A DNA stretch of 64,000 nt from JAWLHU01 sp049324875 (GTDB taxonomy: Bacteria > Bacillota > Sulfobacillia > Symbiobacteriales > Symbiobacteriaceae): NCBI GenBank assembly GCA_049324875.1, contig JBMONC010000049.1:1-64000 (forward strand), given 5' to 3'. Shown here one piece after another: positions 48,257-57,182 of this stretch (position 1 is its first letter; each line of letters starts with the position of its first letter). The notes under the pieces were generated by a model. The model did no database searches. It worked only from the letters and a program-made list of their open reading frames with translations, and had not been told where the DNA came from. The translations under genes were made by a program, and so were the position numbers.

Positions 48257-49077
48257 CCTGCCACCTCCTCACCGTCGGACTTCAGGCTCTTGCCGGTGGC
48301 GGCGAAGAAGACCTCCTCGAGATCCTTCGCCCCGTACCGGGAAAGCAGCTGGGTCGGGGTTCCCTCGGCCCGGAACTTGCCATCCACGATGAAGGCGACC
48401 CGCTGGCAGAGCCGGGCGGACTCATCCATGTCGTGGCTGGTCAGGATCACGGTGGTGCCATACTGGCGCTGGACCTCCAGGACGTAGTCCTGCACATCCC
48501 GCTTGGACTGCGGGTCCAGGCCGGTGGTCGGCTCGTCGAGCAGGAGGAGCGCCGGCCGGGTCATCAAGGCCCGGGCGATGGCCACCTTCTGCTGCTGCCC
48601 CCGGGAGAGGTTCTCCAGCGGGGAGTTCCACTTCTTGCTGGGCAGCCCCATCCGCTCCATGATCTCCCCGGCCCGCCGGCGCCCCTCGGCCAGGTCCAGG
48701 CCGTAGAGCCGGGCGGCGTAGGAGAGGTTCTCAATGGCGGAGAGCTTCTTGAAGAAGGCGGCGTCCACCGAGACCCGGTTGATCATCCGCCGGACGGCGG
48801 CGGTCTCCTTCTGGGCATCCTTGCCGAAGACGGTCACGGTGCCGCCGTCGGGGATCAGCAGGGTGGACATCAGCCGGATCAGGGTCGACTTGCCGGAGCC
48901 GTTGGGGCCCAGGATGCCGTAACACTCGCCCCGCTTCACGTGAAACGAGATCCGGTCGACGGCGGTGATCAGCCGCTGGGGCCGCTTCTGCCAGAAGCGG
49001 TACCAGGGGCGCTGGTTCTCTTCATCTTCCTCGTAGAAGGTCTTATACAGATCGATGACTTCAAGGGCGAAGCTCAT
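48253..49077 (-). CDS. ABC transporter ATP-binding protein
   Basis: 274 aa from ATG 49077 after GGGGAG; the longer upstream frame covers a terminator and is discarded. Walker A GPNGSGKSTLIRL, signature LSRGQQQKVAIARAL and Walker B LLLDEPTTGLDP are all present, with SHDMDE after them. Typical energising subunit for the permease next to it. Confidence 0.93.
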   Translation of the reverse strand: MSFALEVIDLYKTFYEEDEENQRPWYRFWQKRPQRLITAVDRISFHVKRGECYGILGPNGSGKSTLIRLMSTLLIPDGGTVTVFGKDAQKETAAVRRMINRVSVDAAFFKKLSAIENLSYAARLYGLDLAEGRRRAGEIMERMGLPSKKWNSPLENLSRGQQQKVAIARALMTRPALLLLDEPTTGLDPQSKRDVQDYVLEVQRQYGTTVILTSHDMDESARLCQRVAFIVDGKFRAEGTPTQLLSRYGAKDLEEVFFAATGKSLKSDGEEVAG

Positions 49078-49121
49078 CGGGTTTCTCCCCTTTCCGTTGA
49101 CGTGGACCCAGGCGGTCCGCT

Positions 49122-49160
49122 CAAAAAGAGAGGACCATGGGCCTGGTTCGCCCATGGTCC
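49122..49160 (-). terminator. Attenuator between the small peptide gene and the ABC genes
   Basis: Perfect 11-bp stem GGACCATGGGC / GCCCATGGTCC, 7-base loop, followed on the - strand by TCTCTTTTTG. It leaves the peptide gene strongly expressed and lets only part of transcription reach the transporter, as in many peptide export operons. Confidence 0.75.
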
Positions 49161-49256
49161 TACCTCCCCCCATGCCGCGCGCAGGCACGGGGGAAAAAGG
49201 AAAGGCCACAGGCAGCTTTCCGCTGACCTGCGGCCGTTTACTCACACGTAGATAGA

Positions 49257-49358
49257 CTACCGGAGTTTGTCGGCAGCAGGTCGCGGGGTCGCATCAAAGC
49301 CGAGCGCGAGGCTCCACTCGATGAAGTTGATCATGTTGATGGTGTTGATGATGGACAT
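49257..49358 (-). CDS. Short peptide, putative ABC transporter substrate
   Basis: 33 aa from ATG 49358, right behind GGAGGTCGACGGG. The N-terminal half is hydrophobic and Asn/Ile-rich (MSIINTINMINFIEW), the C-terminal half polar (FDATPRPAADKLR). The codons in the first half are unusually AT-rich for this genome. It lies between a consensus promoter and an attenuator before an ABC exporter. Could be a bacteriocin-like or signalling peptide, or a leader. Confidence 0.55.
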   Translation of the reverse strand: MSIINTINMINFIEWSLALGFDATPRPAADKLR

Positions 49359-49409
49359 CCCGTCGACCTCCTTCCTGGTTTGAAATGGTTCTTGCTCAAC
49401 CCATGACTG

Positions 49410-49439
49410 AGTATATGCAAAGACTGGAACCGCCGTCAA
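49410..49439 (-). promoter_or_regulatory. Promoter of the peptide/ABC operon
   Basis: On the - strand TTGACG (49434-49439) and TATACT (49410-49415), 18 bp apart, 51 bp upstream of the small peptide gene. Confidence 0.7.
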
Positions 49440-49474
49440 CCCCGATTTTGAAAAAAGTTTATTGAGAATGAATC

Positions 49475-50182
49475 TCACGGTTTCAACGGGAGGCTGACAC
49501 CGCCCAGAGGCCCGCCGTAGAAGGAGTCCGGCACCGGCCCCACGATCACCGTCTCCGAGAGGGGCAGCTCCTGGGTCACCTGGACCTCCCGGGTGGTGAG
49601 CGGCAGGACCACCTGCATCAGGGCGGTGGCCTGGAGCCAGACCCGGTGGCGGGTCTGGTTGATCCCCTCCCCCTTGAACTCCTGCTTCACATCGATGGCC
49701 ACCGTGCCGATGGGCAGGAGCTTCACCGGCAGGCGGGGGCCGCTGGTGCCCAGGAGGGTGGAGCCGGTCAGGGCGCCAACCGGGACGCCGAAGGGCGCCT
49801 GGGCCAGCCGGCGGAGCTCCTCCTGCACCGCCCGGGCGGCCTGGGCGGCCACCTGGTTGACCACCGGGGTGTTGACCCGGTAGGCGGCGATGCGGCCGGT
49901 CTGGTCCTTCTCGTAGTGGACCAGGTTCTCGTGGCGCAGGTTCCGGCCCACCTGCTCGGTCACCACCCGGTTGACCGCCTCGATGCCGATCCGCCGGGCC
50001 TCCACCTCGGCCACCGCCCCCAGGGGTCCCAGCAGGAGCAGGTCGGCCAGCCGGAGCAGCAGGTAGAGCACCGCCCCGGCCAGGACCGGCCAGCGGAGCC
50101 AGCGGGTCCAGAGGACGGGGCGAAAGCGGCGGAAGCGGCGCACGTCCTTCTCCCTCCTCCCGGGGGTCAGGCGGTATCCCAC
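49475..50182 (-). CDS. yunB: Sporulation protein YunB
   Basis: 235 aa. A basic N-terminus, one membrane segment (about 31-50) and then the YunB body: EVEARRIGIEAVNRVVTEQV, RVNTPVVNQVAAQAARAVQ, and GPRLPVKLLPIGTVAIDV, ending in QELPLSETVIVGPVPDSFYG. Family members act in spore formation in Bacillus under mother-cell control. The gene supports a spore-forming host. Confidence 0.85.
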   Translation of the reverse strand: MGYRLTPGRREKDVRRFRRFRPVLWTRWLRWPVLAGAVLYLLLRLADLLLLGPLGAVAEVEARRIGIEAVNRVVTEQVGRNLRHENLVHYEKDQTGRIAAYRVNTPVVNQVAAQAARAVQEELRRLAQAPFGVPVGALTGSTLLGTSGPRLPVKLLPIGTVAIDVKQEFKGEGINQTRHRVWLQATALMQVVLPLTTREVQVTQELPLSETVIVGPVPDSFYGGPLGGVSLPLKP

Positions 50183-50290
50183 CCTATGAGGGCGGACCGG
50201 GGCACATGCACCCGGGACGGGCCCACGGCGCCCGGGAACCGGCCCGAGGTCGGTCGGTATGCCGTAACGCAGCCCGAGAGTATCCCCGCA

Positions 50291-51178
50291 TCAGGAACCC
50301 ATCGCCAGCCGGGTGCCGGGATATCGCCGCTGCAGGCGGTCGATCAGCACCGGGCGGAGATGGGCGTAGCCCGGCAGGGCGACGACGAGGTCGATGCGGC
50401 CGGTCGGGGCGCCATCGGTTACGACCTGGGCGAAGCCCACCAGCTCATCGCCATCCCACGCTGCCTCCACGGCAGCGGCCTTCCAGATCAGCGACTCCAG
50501 CGCTTCGGCCCCCGGCAGCCCGTCCTGGGACAGCCTCGCCAGCTCCGTCCCGGAGAGGCGGCCTTTTTCCCCGCTGTACTCGATCCCATCCAGCAGCAGG
50601 TGGCGGTGGTCAGGCGGGCGCTCCAGAGCAAAACGTCGCCCATCGCAGCAGACGACGGCGACCGACGTCGGCTGCAGGTGGTGGTTGGCGCCTGATCCCG
50701 GCGGCGTCAGCGACCGCAGAAACTGGCTGATCAGGCTCCCGTGGGCGACGCAGATCACCCGGCCGCCGGGGTGGCGCTCCGCGATCTCCCGCAGGGCCTC
50801 CCGGGCCCGGTCCGCCACGGCCCCTGCCGGCTCCATGCCGGGGATCTCATCCCAGGGAAGGCCCGGCCAGCGGGCTGCCACCTCGATGTCGGCCATCCCC
50901 TCCGCCTCGCCCATCGTCCGCTCCATCAGGCGAGGATCGGTCATCACCCGTTGCTGTCCGATCCGCCGGGCGATGATCTGTGCCGTCTGACAGGCCCGCT
51001 GCAGGGGGCTGCTGTAGATGGCATCCCAGGTCTCCGCCGCCAAGCGGTCTGCGACCGCTGTGGACTGCCGCTCCCCCTCCGGCGCCAGCGGGAGGTCCGA
51101 CCGGCCCTGGACCCGGCCGTCCAGGTTCCAGGCCGTCACCCCGTGCCGCACAAGGCAGATCCTGGTCTCCAGATCCAT
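50291..51178 (-). CDS. Histidine phosphatase with GNAT-like C-terminal extension
   Basis: 295 aa from ATG 51178, just after a GGGAGGGGG site. ICLVRHGVTAWN carries the phosphohistidine (RHG), RACQTAQIIARRI the second Arg, and VICVAHGSLISQFL the second His. After about residue 215 there are 75 extra residues with a GNAT-like pattern (AWDGDELVGFAQVVTDG), matching part of an acetyltransferase fold. The first domain is a phosphoglycerate-mutase-like phosphatase; the second may be a degenerate acyltransferase. Confidence 0.75.
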   Translation of the reverse strand: MDLETRICLVRHGVTAWNLDGRVQGRSDLPLAPEGERQSTAVADRLAAETWDAIYSSPLQRACQTAQIIARRIGQQRVMTDPRLMERTMGEAEGMADIEVAARWPGLPWDEIPGMEPAGAVADRAREALREIAERHPGGRVICVAHGSLISQFLRSLTPPGSGANHHLQPTSVAVVCCDGRRFALERPPDHRHLLLDGIEYSGEKGRLSGTELARLSQDGLPGAEALESLIWKAAAVEAAWDGDELVGFAQVVTDGAPTGRIDLVVALPGYAHLRPVLIDRLQRRYPGTRLAMGS

Positions 51179-51240
51179 CCCCCTCCCTCTCATTCTCTAT
51201 GACGAACCGGGGCCGGGTGATGTTGCCGCGCAATGCCAAT

Positions 51241-51271
51241 AGGCCCCCGGAGGGCGTCCCTCCGGGGGCCT
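51241..51271. terminator. GC-rich hairpin after tyrS
   Basis: AGGCCCCCGGAG / CTCCGGGGGCCT arms are perfect over 12 bp. The T-run is weak on both strands, so termination strength is uncertain. Confidence 0.6.
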
Positions 51272-51282
51272 GGATGCGGGTA

Positions 51283-52503
51283 TCAGCCGACCACAACCCG
51301 GCCGAACTTCCGCTTGCCCGCCTTCAGCACCTGGCCGCTGCTGAGGCGCAGCTCCGCCTTGGGATCGGTCACCTTCTCGCCGTCCACGGTGAAGCCGCCC
51401 TGCTCGATCAGCCGGCGGGCCTCGCCCATGGAGGGGGCCAGGCCGGTCACCACCAGCACCCGGGCCGCCGGCATGGGCAGGTCGACGGCGGGGATGGTCA
51501 CATCGGGGATGTCCTCCGGCACCTCGCCCCGGGAGAACTGGGCGACCCACCGCTCCTCCGCCTGCCGGGCCTCCTCCTCGGTGTAGCCGTAGGTGGTGAT
51601 GATCGACCGGCCCAGCCGCTTCTTGGCGTTCATCGGGTTCTCGCCCGCCGCGATCGCCGCCTGGATCTGGTCGATCTCCGCCTGGGGCACATCGGTGAAG
51701 TAGGTGAAGTAGGGGATGATCAGCTTGTCCGGGATCGACATGGTCCGGCCGAACATCTCCTCGGGCGGGTGGTTCAGGCCGATGTAGTTGCCCAGGGACT
51801 TGGACATCTTCTCCACGCCGTCCAGCCCCTCAATGATCGGGGTCATCAAACAGACCTGCGGCTCCTGGCCGGCCTCCCGCTGCAGATCCCGCCCCCAGAG
51901 CAGGTTGAACTTCTGGTCGGTGCCGCCCAACTCCACATCCGCCTCGATCGCCACTGAGTCGGTCCCCTGCATCAGGGGGTAGAAGAACTCGTGGATATAA
52001 ATGGGCCGGCCTTCCTCGTAACGTTTCTTGAAGTCCTCCCGTTCTAACATGCGGGCGACGGTGGACTTGGCCGCCAGGCGGGTCACATCGGCGAAGGTCA
52101 TGGGCGCCAGCCACTCGGAGTTGCGGCGGACCTCCAGCTTGCTCACGTCCAGCACCCGGGCGGCCTGCTCCAGGTAGCGCTCGGCGTTCCGGGTGGTCTG
52201 CTCGTGGGTCAGCTGGGGCCGGGCCTCGTTCCGGCCGGTGGGGTCGCCGACCATGGCCGTGTAATCACCGATGATCAGGATGCACTGGTGGCCGAGCTCC
52301 ATGAACTGCTTCATCTTGCGGAGGGGAACCGTGTGGCCGAGGGTCAGGTCGGAGCCGGTCGGATCGATTCCCAGCTTGACCCGCAGGGGCTTGCCGGTCT
52401 TGACCGACCGCTCCAGCTTCCGCCGCAGATCCTCCTCGGTGACGAGGTCCACCACCCCGCGCATCAGGAGTTGCATCTGCTCGTCGACGCTCTTGAAACC
52501 CAT
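51283..52503 (-). CDS. tyrS: Tyrosyl-tRNA synthetase
   Basis: 406 aa from ATG 52503. The HIGH-equivalent LGHTVPL (about 56-62), the catalytic-site segment DYTAMVGDPTGR, and VEKMSKSLGN (KMSKS, about 233) are present. The C-terminal S4-like domain (EARRLIEQGGFTVDGEKV) binds tRNA. The YFTY and EMFGR motif regions fit the TyrZ/TyrRS-II branch. A T-box leader upstream senses uncharged tRNA-Tyr. Confidence 0.95.
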   Translation of the reverse strand: MGFKSVDEQMQLLMRGVVDLVTEEDLRRKLERSVKTGKPLRVKLGIDPTGSDLTLGHTVPLRKMKQFMELGHQCILIIGDYTAMVGDPTGRNEARPQLTHEQTTRNAERYLEQAARVLDVSKLEVRRNSEWLAPMTFADVTRLAAKSTVARMLEREDFKKRYEEGRPIYIHEFFYPLMQGTDSVAIEADVELGGTDQKFNLLWGRDLQREAGQEPQVCLMTPIIEGLDGVEKMSKSLGNYIGLNHPPEEMFGRTMSIPDKLIIPYFTYFTDVPQAEIDQIQAAIAAGENPMNAKKRLGRSIITTYGYTEEEARQAEERWVAQFSRGEVPEDIPDVTIPAVDLPMPAARVLVVTGLAPSMGEARRLIEQGGFTVDGEKVTDPKAELRLSSGQVLKAGKRKFGRVVVG

Positions 52504-52821
52504 GGGAAACCGTGCCTCCCTGACTGGGGCCGGGGCGACAAAAAAGCCCCCGACCCGGCTGTCTTCCCCAGGGACGACGTGTTCTGCACGCCGCGGTACC
52601 ACCCTGGTTGACCCCCGGGAGGGGAGTCCACTCAAATGTTCCGCTAACGGGGAACTTCCGGCCCGGTCTATCCATCTAACCAAGTGAGGTTGATGAACTC
52701 GGCGGGCAGCTCGGGAGTGTATTTCCGCCACAGGCCCCCGGGGTTTTGCACCAGTCAACCCCTCTCTGCAGGTGGACGCTGTGTCGTACTTCTCTCCGTC
52801 ATCACCGATAGGCTTATTCTA
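52504..52821 (-). promoter_or_regulatory. T-box leader of tyrS
   Basis: The - strand carries AGGGTGGTACCGCG (52592-52605), the invariant T-box sequence that pairs with the acceptor end of uncharged tRNA. It is followed by a GC-rich stretch and TTTTTT (52541-52547 region) as the terminator. The leader of about 310 nt has room for stem I with the specifier loop. I did not fold it to find the Tyr specifier codon. Confidence 0.85.
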
Positions 52822-52844
52822 GCACAGGACCGAATGACTGGCAA
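52816..52844 (-). promoter_or_regulatory. tyrS promoter
   Basis: On the - strand TTGCCA (52839-52844) and TAGAAT (52816-52821), 17 bp apart, at the upstream edge of the T-box leader. Confidence 0.8.
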
Positions 52845-52943
52845 TTCCTGACCTTTGGGCTACCCAGGAGCCATCACGGCTCCGACAAAAAGGAGTCCGG
52901 CTCGAAAGAGCGAATTCCTTTCACCTTGTTGGAGGTGTTTCAG

Positions 52944-55382
52944 TTGCCCAATTCCCGACGATCCCAGGGGCCGCAGCCCGGAAAGCCGCCGAAGAAGAAG
53001 CGGAGCCGCCGCTGGATTGGCTATACGCTGCTGATTCTGCTGGGGATGCTGCTGGGCGGCGCCGGACTCGCCGGAGCCTTTGTCTATCAGGCCTACCAGG
53101 ACCTGCCCGTCTTCGAGGAGTTCGACCCGAGCCTCACCTCGGTGATCTACGACCGGACGGGCAAGAAGGTCTACGAGCTGGCGGATGAGGAGAACCGCAC
53201 CCTGGTCAAGATTGACCAGATCCCCCAGGAGGTGCAGGATGCCTTCATCGCCATCGAAGACCACCGGTTCTACGACCACTTCGGCATCGACCCGATCCGG
53301 TTCGCCGGCGCAATCTGGTCGAACATCAAGTACCTGCTGAAGGTGCCGGGCTCGCAGGTGGAGGGCGGCTCCACCATCACCATGCAGCTGGCCCGCAACG
53401 CCTTCCTCACCCTGGACCAGACCATCAAGCGGAAGGTCCAGGAGATGCTGATCGCCGTCGACCTGGAGAAGCGGTATACCAAGAAGCAGATCCTGGAGCA
53501 GTACCTGAACACCGTCGCCTTCGGCGGTCAGGCCTACGGCATCGAGGCGGCAGCGCAGCAGTACTTCTCCAAGCACGCCAAGGACCTGACCCTCTCCGAG
53601 GCGGCGCTGCTGGCCGGCATCCTGAAGGGCCCCTCGGAATACAGCCCCTTCACCAACCTGGAGGGAGCCTTGGAGCGGCGGGAGATCGTGCTGGACCTGA
53701 TGGTGGAGCACGGCTACCTGAAGCCGGAGCGGGCCGAGGCGGTCAAGAAGGAGACGCCGGTGATCAAGCGGGCGGAGGTGACCCCCACCTCCATCACTTT
53801 CAACGGCGACTGGTATGTCGACCACGTGATCACCATCCTGACCGACCCGGAGCAGGCGGCCAAGTACAAGCTGCCCACCTTCACGGCGGACGACCTGCTG
53901 CGCAAGGGGCTGAAGATCCACACGGCGCTCAACCTGGAGTACCAGAAGATCGCCCAGGAGACGCTGGCGAAGGTGATTCCGGAGGAGACGAAGATCTACA
54001 GCGCCCAGAAGGATCCCGAGGTGCCGCAGGGCGCTGTGGTGATCATGGACCACCGCAGCGGCGAGGTGCTGGCGCTGGTGGGCGGGCTGCAGCACGAGCG
54101 GATGCTGGGGCTGAACCGGGCGACCCAGGCCCGGCGGGACCCGGGCTCCACCATCAAGCCGCTGGTGGCCTACCTGCCCGCCATCGACCTGCTGGGCTGG
54201 GGGCCGGCCACGGTGATCGACGACTCGCCCCCGCGGTTGAACGACAAGGGGGACAACGTCTGGCCGGAGAACTACGAATTCCGCTACGCCGGCCTGAAGC
54301 CGATGCGCTACGGCGTGGAGCAGTCGATCAACGCCATGGCGGTCCGGACCCTGGAGGCGGTCACCCCGGCCAAGGCTATCGAGTACGGCAAGAAGCTGGG
54401 GCTCCCCCTGCTCACCTACAGGGATAATCCCCGGGTCAACGATGAGCACCTGGCGCTCACCCTGGGCGGCCTGTCGCAGGGCGTCACCCCCATGGAGATG
54501 ACCGCCGCTTACGGGGTGCTGGGCAGCCTGGGCACCAAGGCGGAACCGATCGTGGTGACCCGGATCGAGAACAAGTACGGCGAGATCATCTGGCAGGCCC
54601 AGCCCCGCAAGGAGCAGGTGGTCAACCGGGACTCCGCCTGGCTGATGGTGGACGTGATGAAGGGCTCCATCACCAAGGGCACCGCCTCCTACGAGGCGAA
54701 GGGCTGGCATGGATGGCCGGCCGCCGGCAAGACCGGCACCACCGAGGAGTGGCATGACGCCTGGTTCCTGGGCTTCACCTCGGAGATCGTGACCGGGGTC
54801 TGGACCGGCTACGACAACGAGGAGGGGCGGAAGCGGCTCCCCCACGGCGGCGAAGGCTGGCGCAACTGGACCGGCGCAGGCCCGCCCACCAAGATCTGGA
54901 CCCAGATCATGGACCAGATCTACAAGGAGGCCCCGCCCGACTGGGAGCGGCCCAAGAGCATCGTCGCCGCCTCGGTCTGCGCCATCACCGGGCTGCTGCC
55001 CAGCCCGCTCTGCCCGCCGGACCAGATCGTCACCGACTGGTGGCGTGCCCAGTACGTGCCGAAGAAGATCGACGACGTGCTGCAGCTGACCACCGTGGTG
55101 CAGCGGCCCTGGTTCAAGCTGAAGGACGGCACCGAGATCAAGAAGTACTATCTCTGGCAGCCTGGCTGCGAGGGCACCCCGGAGACGCTCACCCTGATCA
55201 AGCGGCCCACCACCTGGGTAAAGCACCCGAAGGACCCGAACAACGTCTACAAGTACTGGCCGGCGGACTGGTGGAAAGAGGTGCCCACCGACAAGTGCAC
55301 CCCGGTGCAGCAACCGAAGCCGGGGACCGGCACGGGCTCCGGCAGCGTGAAGCCGCCGGCGCTCCCCCCGACCCGCCCATAG
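52944..55382 (+). CDS. Class A penicillin-binding protein (PBP1a-type)
   Basis: 812 aa from TTG 52944 after GGAGGTGTTTCAG. A basic cytoplasmic start is followed by one membrane helix (about 25-48). The GT51 glycosyltransferase domain has FIAIEDHRFYDHFGID, then GGSTITMQLARN and KILEQYLN-like KQILEQYLNTVAFGG. The transpeptidase domain has GSTIKP (active Ser), SIN and AGKTGTT as the three penicillin-binding motifs. It polymerises and crosslinks peptidoglycan outside the membrane. The Pro/Gly-rich C-terminus is extended. Convergent terminator follows. Confidence 0.95.
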   Translation: MPNSRRSQGPQPGKPPKKKRSRRWIGYTLLILLGMLLGGAGLAGAFVYQAYQDLPVFEEFDPSLTSVIYDRTGKKVYELADEENRTLVKIDQIPQEVQDAFIAIEDHRFYDHFGIDPIRFAGAIWSNIKYLLKVPGSQVEGGSTITMQLARNAFLTLDQTIKRKVQEMLIAVDLEKRYTKKQILEQYLNTVAFGGQAYGIEAAAQQYFSKHAKDLTLSEAALLAGILKGPSEYSPFTNLEGALERREIVLDLMVEHGYLKPERAEAVKKETPVIKRAEVTPTSITFNGDWYVDHVITILTDPEQAAKYKLPTFTADDLLRKGLKIHTALNLEYQKIAQETLAKVIPEETKIYSAQKDPEVPQGAVVIMDHRSGEVLALVGGLQHERMLGLNRATQARRDPGSTIKPLVAYLPAIDLLGWGPATVIDDSPPRLNDKGDNVWPENYEFRYAGLKPMRYGVEQSINAMAVRTLEAVTPAKAIEYGKKLGLPLLTYRDNPRVNDEHLALTLGGLSQGVTPMEMTAAYGVLGSLGTKAEPIVVTRIENKYGEIIWQAQPRKEQVVNRDSAWLMVDVMKGSITKGTASYEAKGWHGWPAAGKTGTTEEWHDAWFLGFTSEIVTGVWTGYDNEEGRKRLPHGGEGWRNWTGAGPPTKIWTQIMDQIYKEAPPDWERPKSIVAASVCAITGLLPSPLCPPDQIVTDWWRAQYVPKKIDDVLQLTTVVQRPWFKLKDGTEIKKYYLWQPGCEGTPETLTLIKRPTTWVKHPKDPNNVYKYWPADWWKEVPTDKCTPVQQPKPGTGTGSGSVKPPALPPTRP

Positions 55383-55391
55383 CCAAAATTT

Positions 55392-55418
55392 GGAGCCGGA
55401 TTGAGATCCGGCTCCTTT
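55392..55418 (+). terminator. Terminator of the penicillin-binding protein gene
   Basis: Perfect 10-bp stem GGAGCCGGAT / ATCCGGCTCC, loop TGAG, then TTTCCTTTATTT. Confidence 0.85.
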
Positions 55419-55479
55419 CCTTTATTTCCAGTTTATGCTATAATTGAGGTGACCAGTCCAAGTCAGGCAGGGATGGGGG

Positions 55480-55704
55480 GTGCGTTCTGTGGCGAGACTG
55501 CGGGAGCTGGTGCCGGGGTGCCGCGTGGTCACCCGCTCCGGGTTTGACGGAACCGTGGTCGGCGTGGTGAAGCTGGTCGATGTGAACGTGGTGCTGGTCA
55601 ATCTCGACCTCCTCTCCGGTGAGGAGCGGAACCCGGTAGTCGTCTTCCCGGAAAACCTCATACCCATACAACAGGAACACCCGCCACAGCCTGTGACGGG
55701 CTAG
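55480..55704 (+). CDS. Small beta-rich protein of unknown function
   Basis: 74 aa (GTG at 55480 or 55489). Sequence such as GCRVVTRSGFDGTVVGVVKL and VNVVLVNLDLLSG suggests an SH3- or KOW-like small barrel. A TATAAT box lies at 55439-55444. No family recognised. Confidence 0.5.
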   Translation: MRSVARLRELVPGCRVVTRSGFDGTVVGVVKLVDVNVVLVNLDLLSGEERNPVVVFPENLIPIQQEHPPQPVTG

Positions 55705-55738
55705 ATGTAACGAACGGCCAAACCCTAAGCGAGTCGCC

Positions 55739-55762
55739 GGGCCCGGGGGATCCCCCGGGCCC
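55739..55762. repeat. Perfect 24-bp palindrome
   Basis: GGGCCCGGGGGA and its exact reverse complement TCCCCCGGGCCC adjoin without a loop. It lies in a 170-bp gap between two + genes. It may act as a terminator or be a protein-binding site. Confidence 0.6.
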
Positions 55763-55877
55763 CCGGCGCGCACCGAGAATCTGCAGGCGGTTTACTGCCG
55801 CAGCAGGGGAAGGGGTGCGCGGGGGCGAACCTATGTACTCCCGCGATCCGAAGCCGCACCAGATGAGGTGATTGCCG

Positions 55878-57134
55878 ATGCTGCTCCGCGACCCGGTCCA
55901 TGGCGACATCTACCTCTCCGAGATCGAGGTCCGGGTGCTGGATACGAAGGAGATGCAGCGGCTCCGGGGGATCAAGCAGCTGGGCACCGCCCACCTGGTC
56001 TTCCCCGGCTGCGTCCACACCCGCTTCGACCACAGCCTGGGCTGTCTGCAGATGGCCCACCGGATGCTGGAGAGCCTCCGGCTGCAGGGCTACACCATCC
56101 ACCCCGACGATGCGCAGCTGGTCCGGCTGGCGATGCTGGTCCACGACGTCACCCACATCCCCTACGGCCACACCTTCGAGGATGAGCGGCAGATCTTCCC
56201 CCGGCACGACGCCGGGCCCCGGCTGGAGTACTTCCTGGGGCCCCGGAGCGAGCTGGGGCGGGTGCTGGCGGAGGCGGGGGTGCTGGACGGGGTGAAGGGG
56301 ATCCTGACCGGCCATCCGCCGGTGCCCTGGATGGGCCAGGTGGTCTCCTCCACCATTGACGCCGACCTGCTGGACTACCTCCGGCGTGACTCCTTCTTCG
56401 CCGGGCTGCGGATGAACTTCGACGACCGCATCTTCTCCTACTTCTACCTGGAGGAGGGGAAGCTGCTGGTCAACATGGTGAAGCACGGCCTGGACCGGCC
56501 CGACGCCCGGACGGAGATCATCCACCTGCTGCGGATGCGCTACGTGCTGACCGAGCGGATCTACCTGCACCACGCCAAGATCGCCTCCGGGGCGATGATC
56601 TCCAAGGCGGTGGAGCTGCACGCCAAGGGCGCCCTGCGGGGCGAGGAGGCGCTCTACGACCTGGGGGATCAGACCTTCATGGACCTGATGGCCCGCCTCC
56701 CCGGGCCGGGGGTGATCCAGCAGCTGATCGAGGGGGTCGCCTCCCGGCGGCTCTACAAGCGGGCCTACGTCCTCTCCCTCTACTCCCTGGGCGAAAACCG
56801 GGACGGCTTCATCCGGCGCTACGCCGGCCAGTCGGCCGAGCGGGAGGAGCTGGAGAACCAGATCGCCGCCAAGGCGCGGCTGAAGCCGGGGCAGGTGATC
56901 CTCTACTGCCCGAAGGCCTCCTTCTTCAAGGAGGTCCGGGTGCCGGTCAAGTCGCGGATCGGGGTGGGGCCGCTCTACGAGGTGGACAGCTCCGGCGAGG
57001 TGGCGGCCATGGCCCGGCAGTACGAGGGGCTCTGGCGGACCTACGTCTTTTGTCCGCCCGAGAAGGTCGATGCGGTCCGGCGGGCCTGCGAGAAGCTCTT
57101 CGAGTACCCCAGCGAACTGACCCCGCACACCTAG
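55878..57134 (+). CDS. HD-domain phosphohydrolase (dGTPase/SAMHD1-like)
   Basis: 418 aa; ATG 55878 lies seven bases after GAGGTG (TTG 55872 is closer). DPVHGDIYLSEIEVRVLDTK, then HTRFDHSLGCLQMA, AMLVHDVTHIPYGHTFED and the later D of TIDADLLDYLRRD give the H...HD...D metal-binding set, including RFDHSLG and the SAMHD1-like pattern. Likely hydrolyses a nucleotide or phosphate ester; substrate unknown. The C-terminal 100 residues are family-specific. Confidence 0.85.
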   Translation: MLLRDPVHGDIYLSEIEVRVLDTKEMQRLRGIKQLGTAHLVFPGCVHTRFDHSLGCLQMAHRMLESLRLQGYTIHPDDAQLVRLAMLVHDVTHIPYGHTFEDERQIFPRHDAGPRLEYFLGPRSELGRVLAEAGVLDGVKGILTGHPPVPWMGQVVSSTIDADLLDYLRRDSFFAGLRMNFDDRIFSYFYLEEGKLLVNMVKHGLDRPDARTEIIHLLRMRYVLTERIYLHHAKIASGAMISKAVELHAKGALRGEEALYDLGDQTFMDLMARLPGPGVIQQLIEGVASRRLYKRAYVLSLYSLGENRDGFIRRYAGQSAEREELENQIAAKARLKPGQVILYCPKASFFKEVRVPVKSRIGVGPLYEVDSSGEVAAMARQYEGLWRTYVFCPPEKVDAVRRACEKLFEYPSELTPHT

Positions 57135-57143
57135 CGGATAAGG

Positions 57144-57176
57144 GGAGAGGGACGGCCGGTGCGGCCATCCCTCCCT
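57144..57176. terminator. Convergent terminator between HD and radical-SAM genes
   Basis: GGGACGGCC / GGCCATCCC arms with GTGC loop and CTCTTTCTTT after. Serves the + HD gene and perhaps the - gene. Confidence 0.7.
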
Positions 57177-57182
57177 CTTTCT

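Noticed and set aside
52860..55313. 817-codon - strand frame over the penicillin-binding protein
   Set aside because: Shadow frame; the + strand carries all three penicillin-binding motifs.
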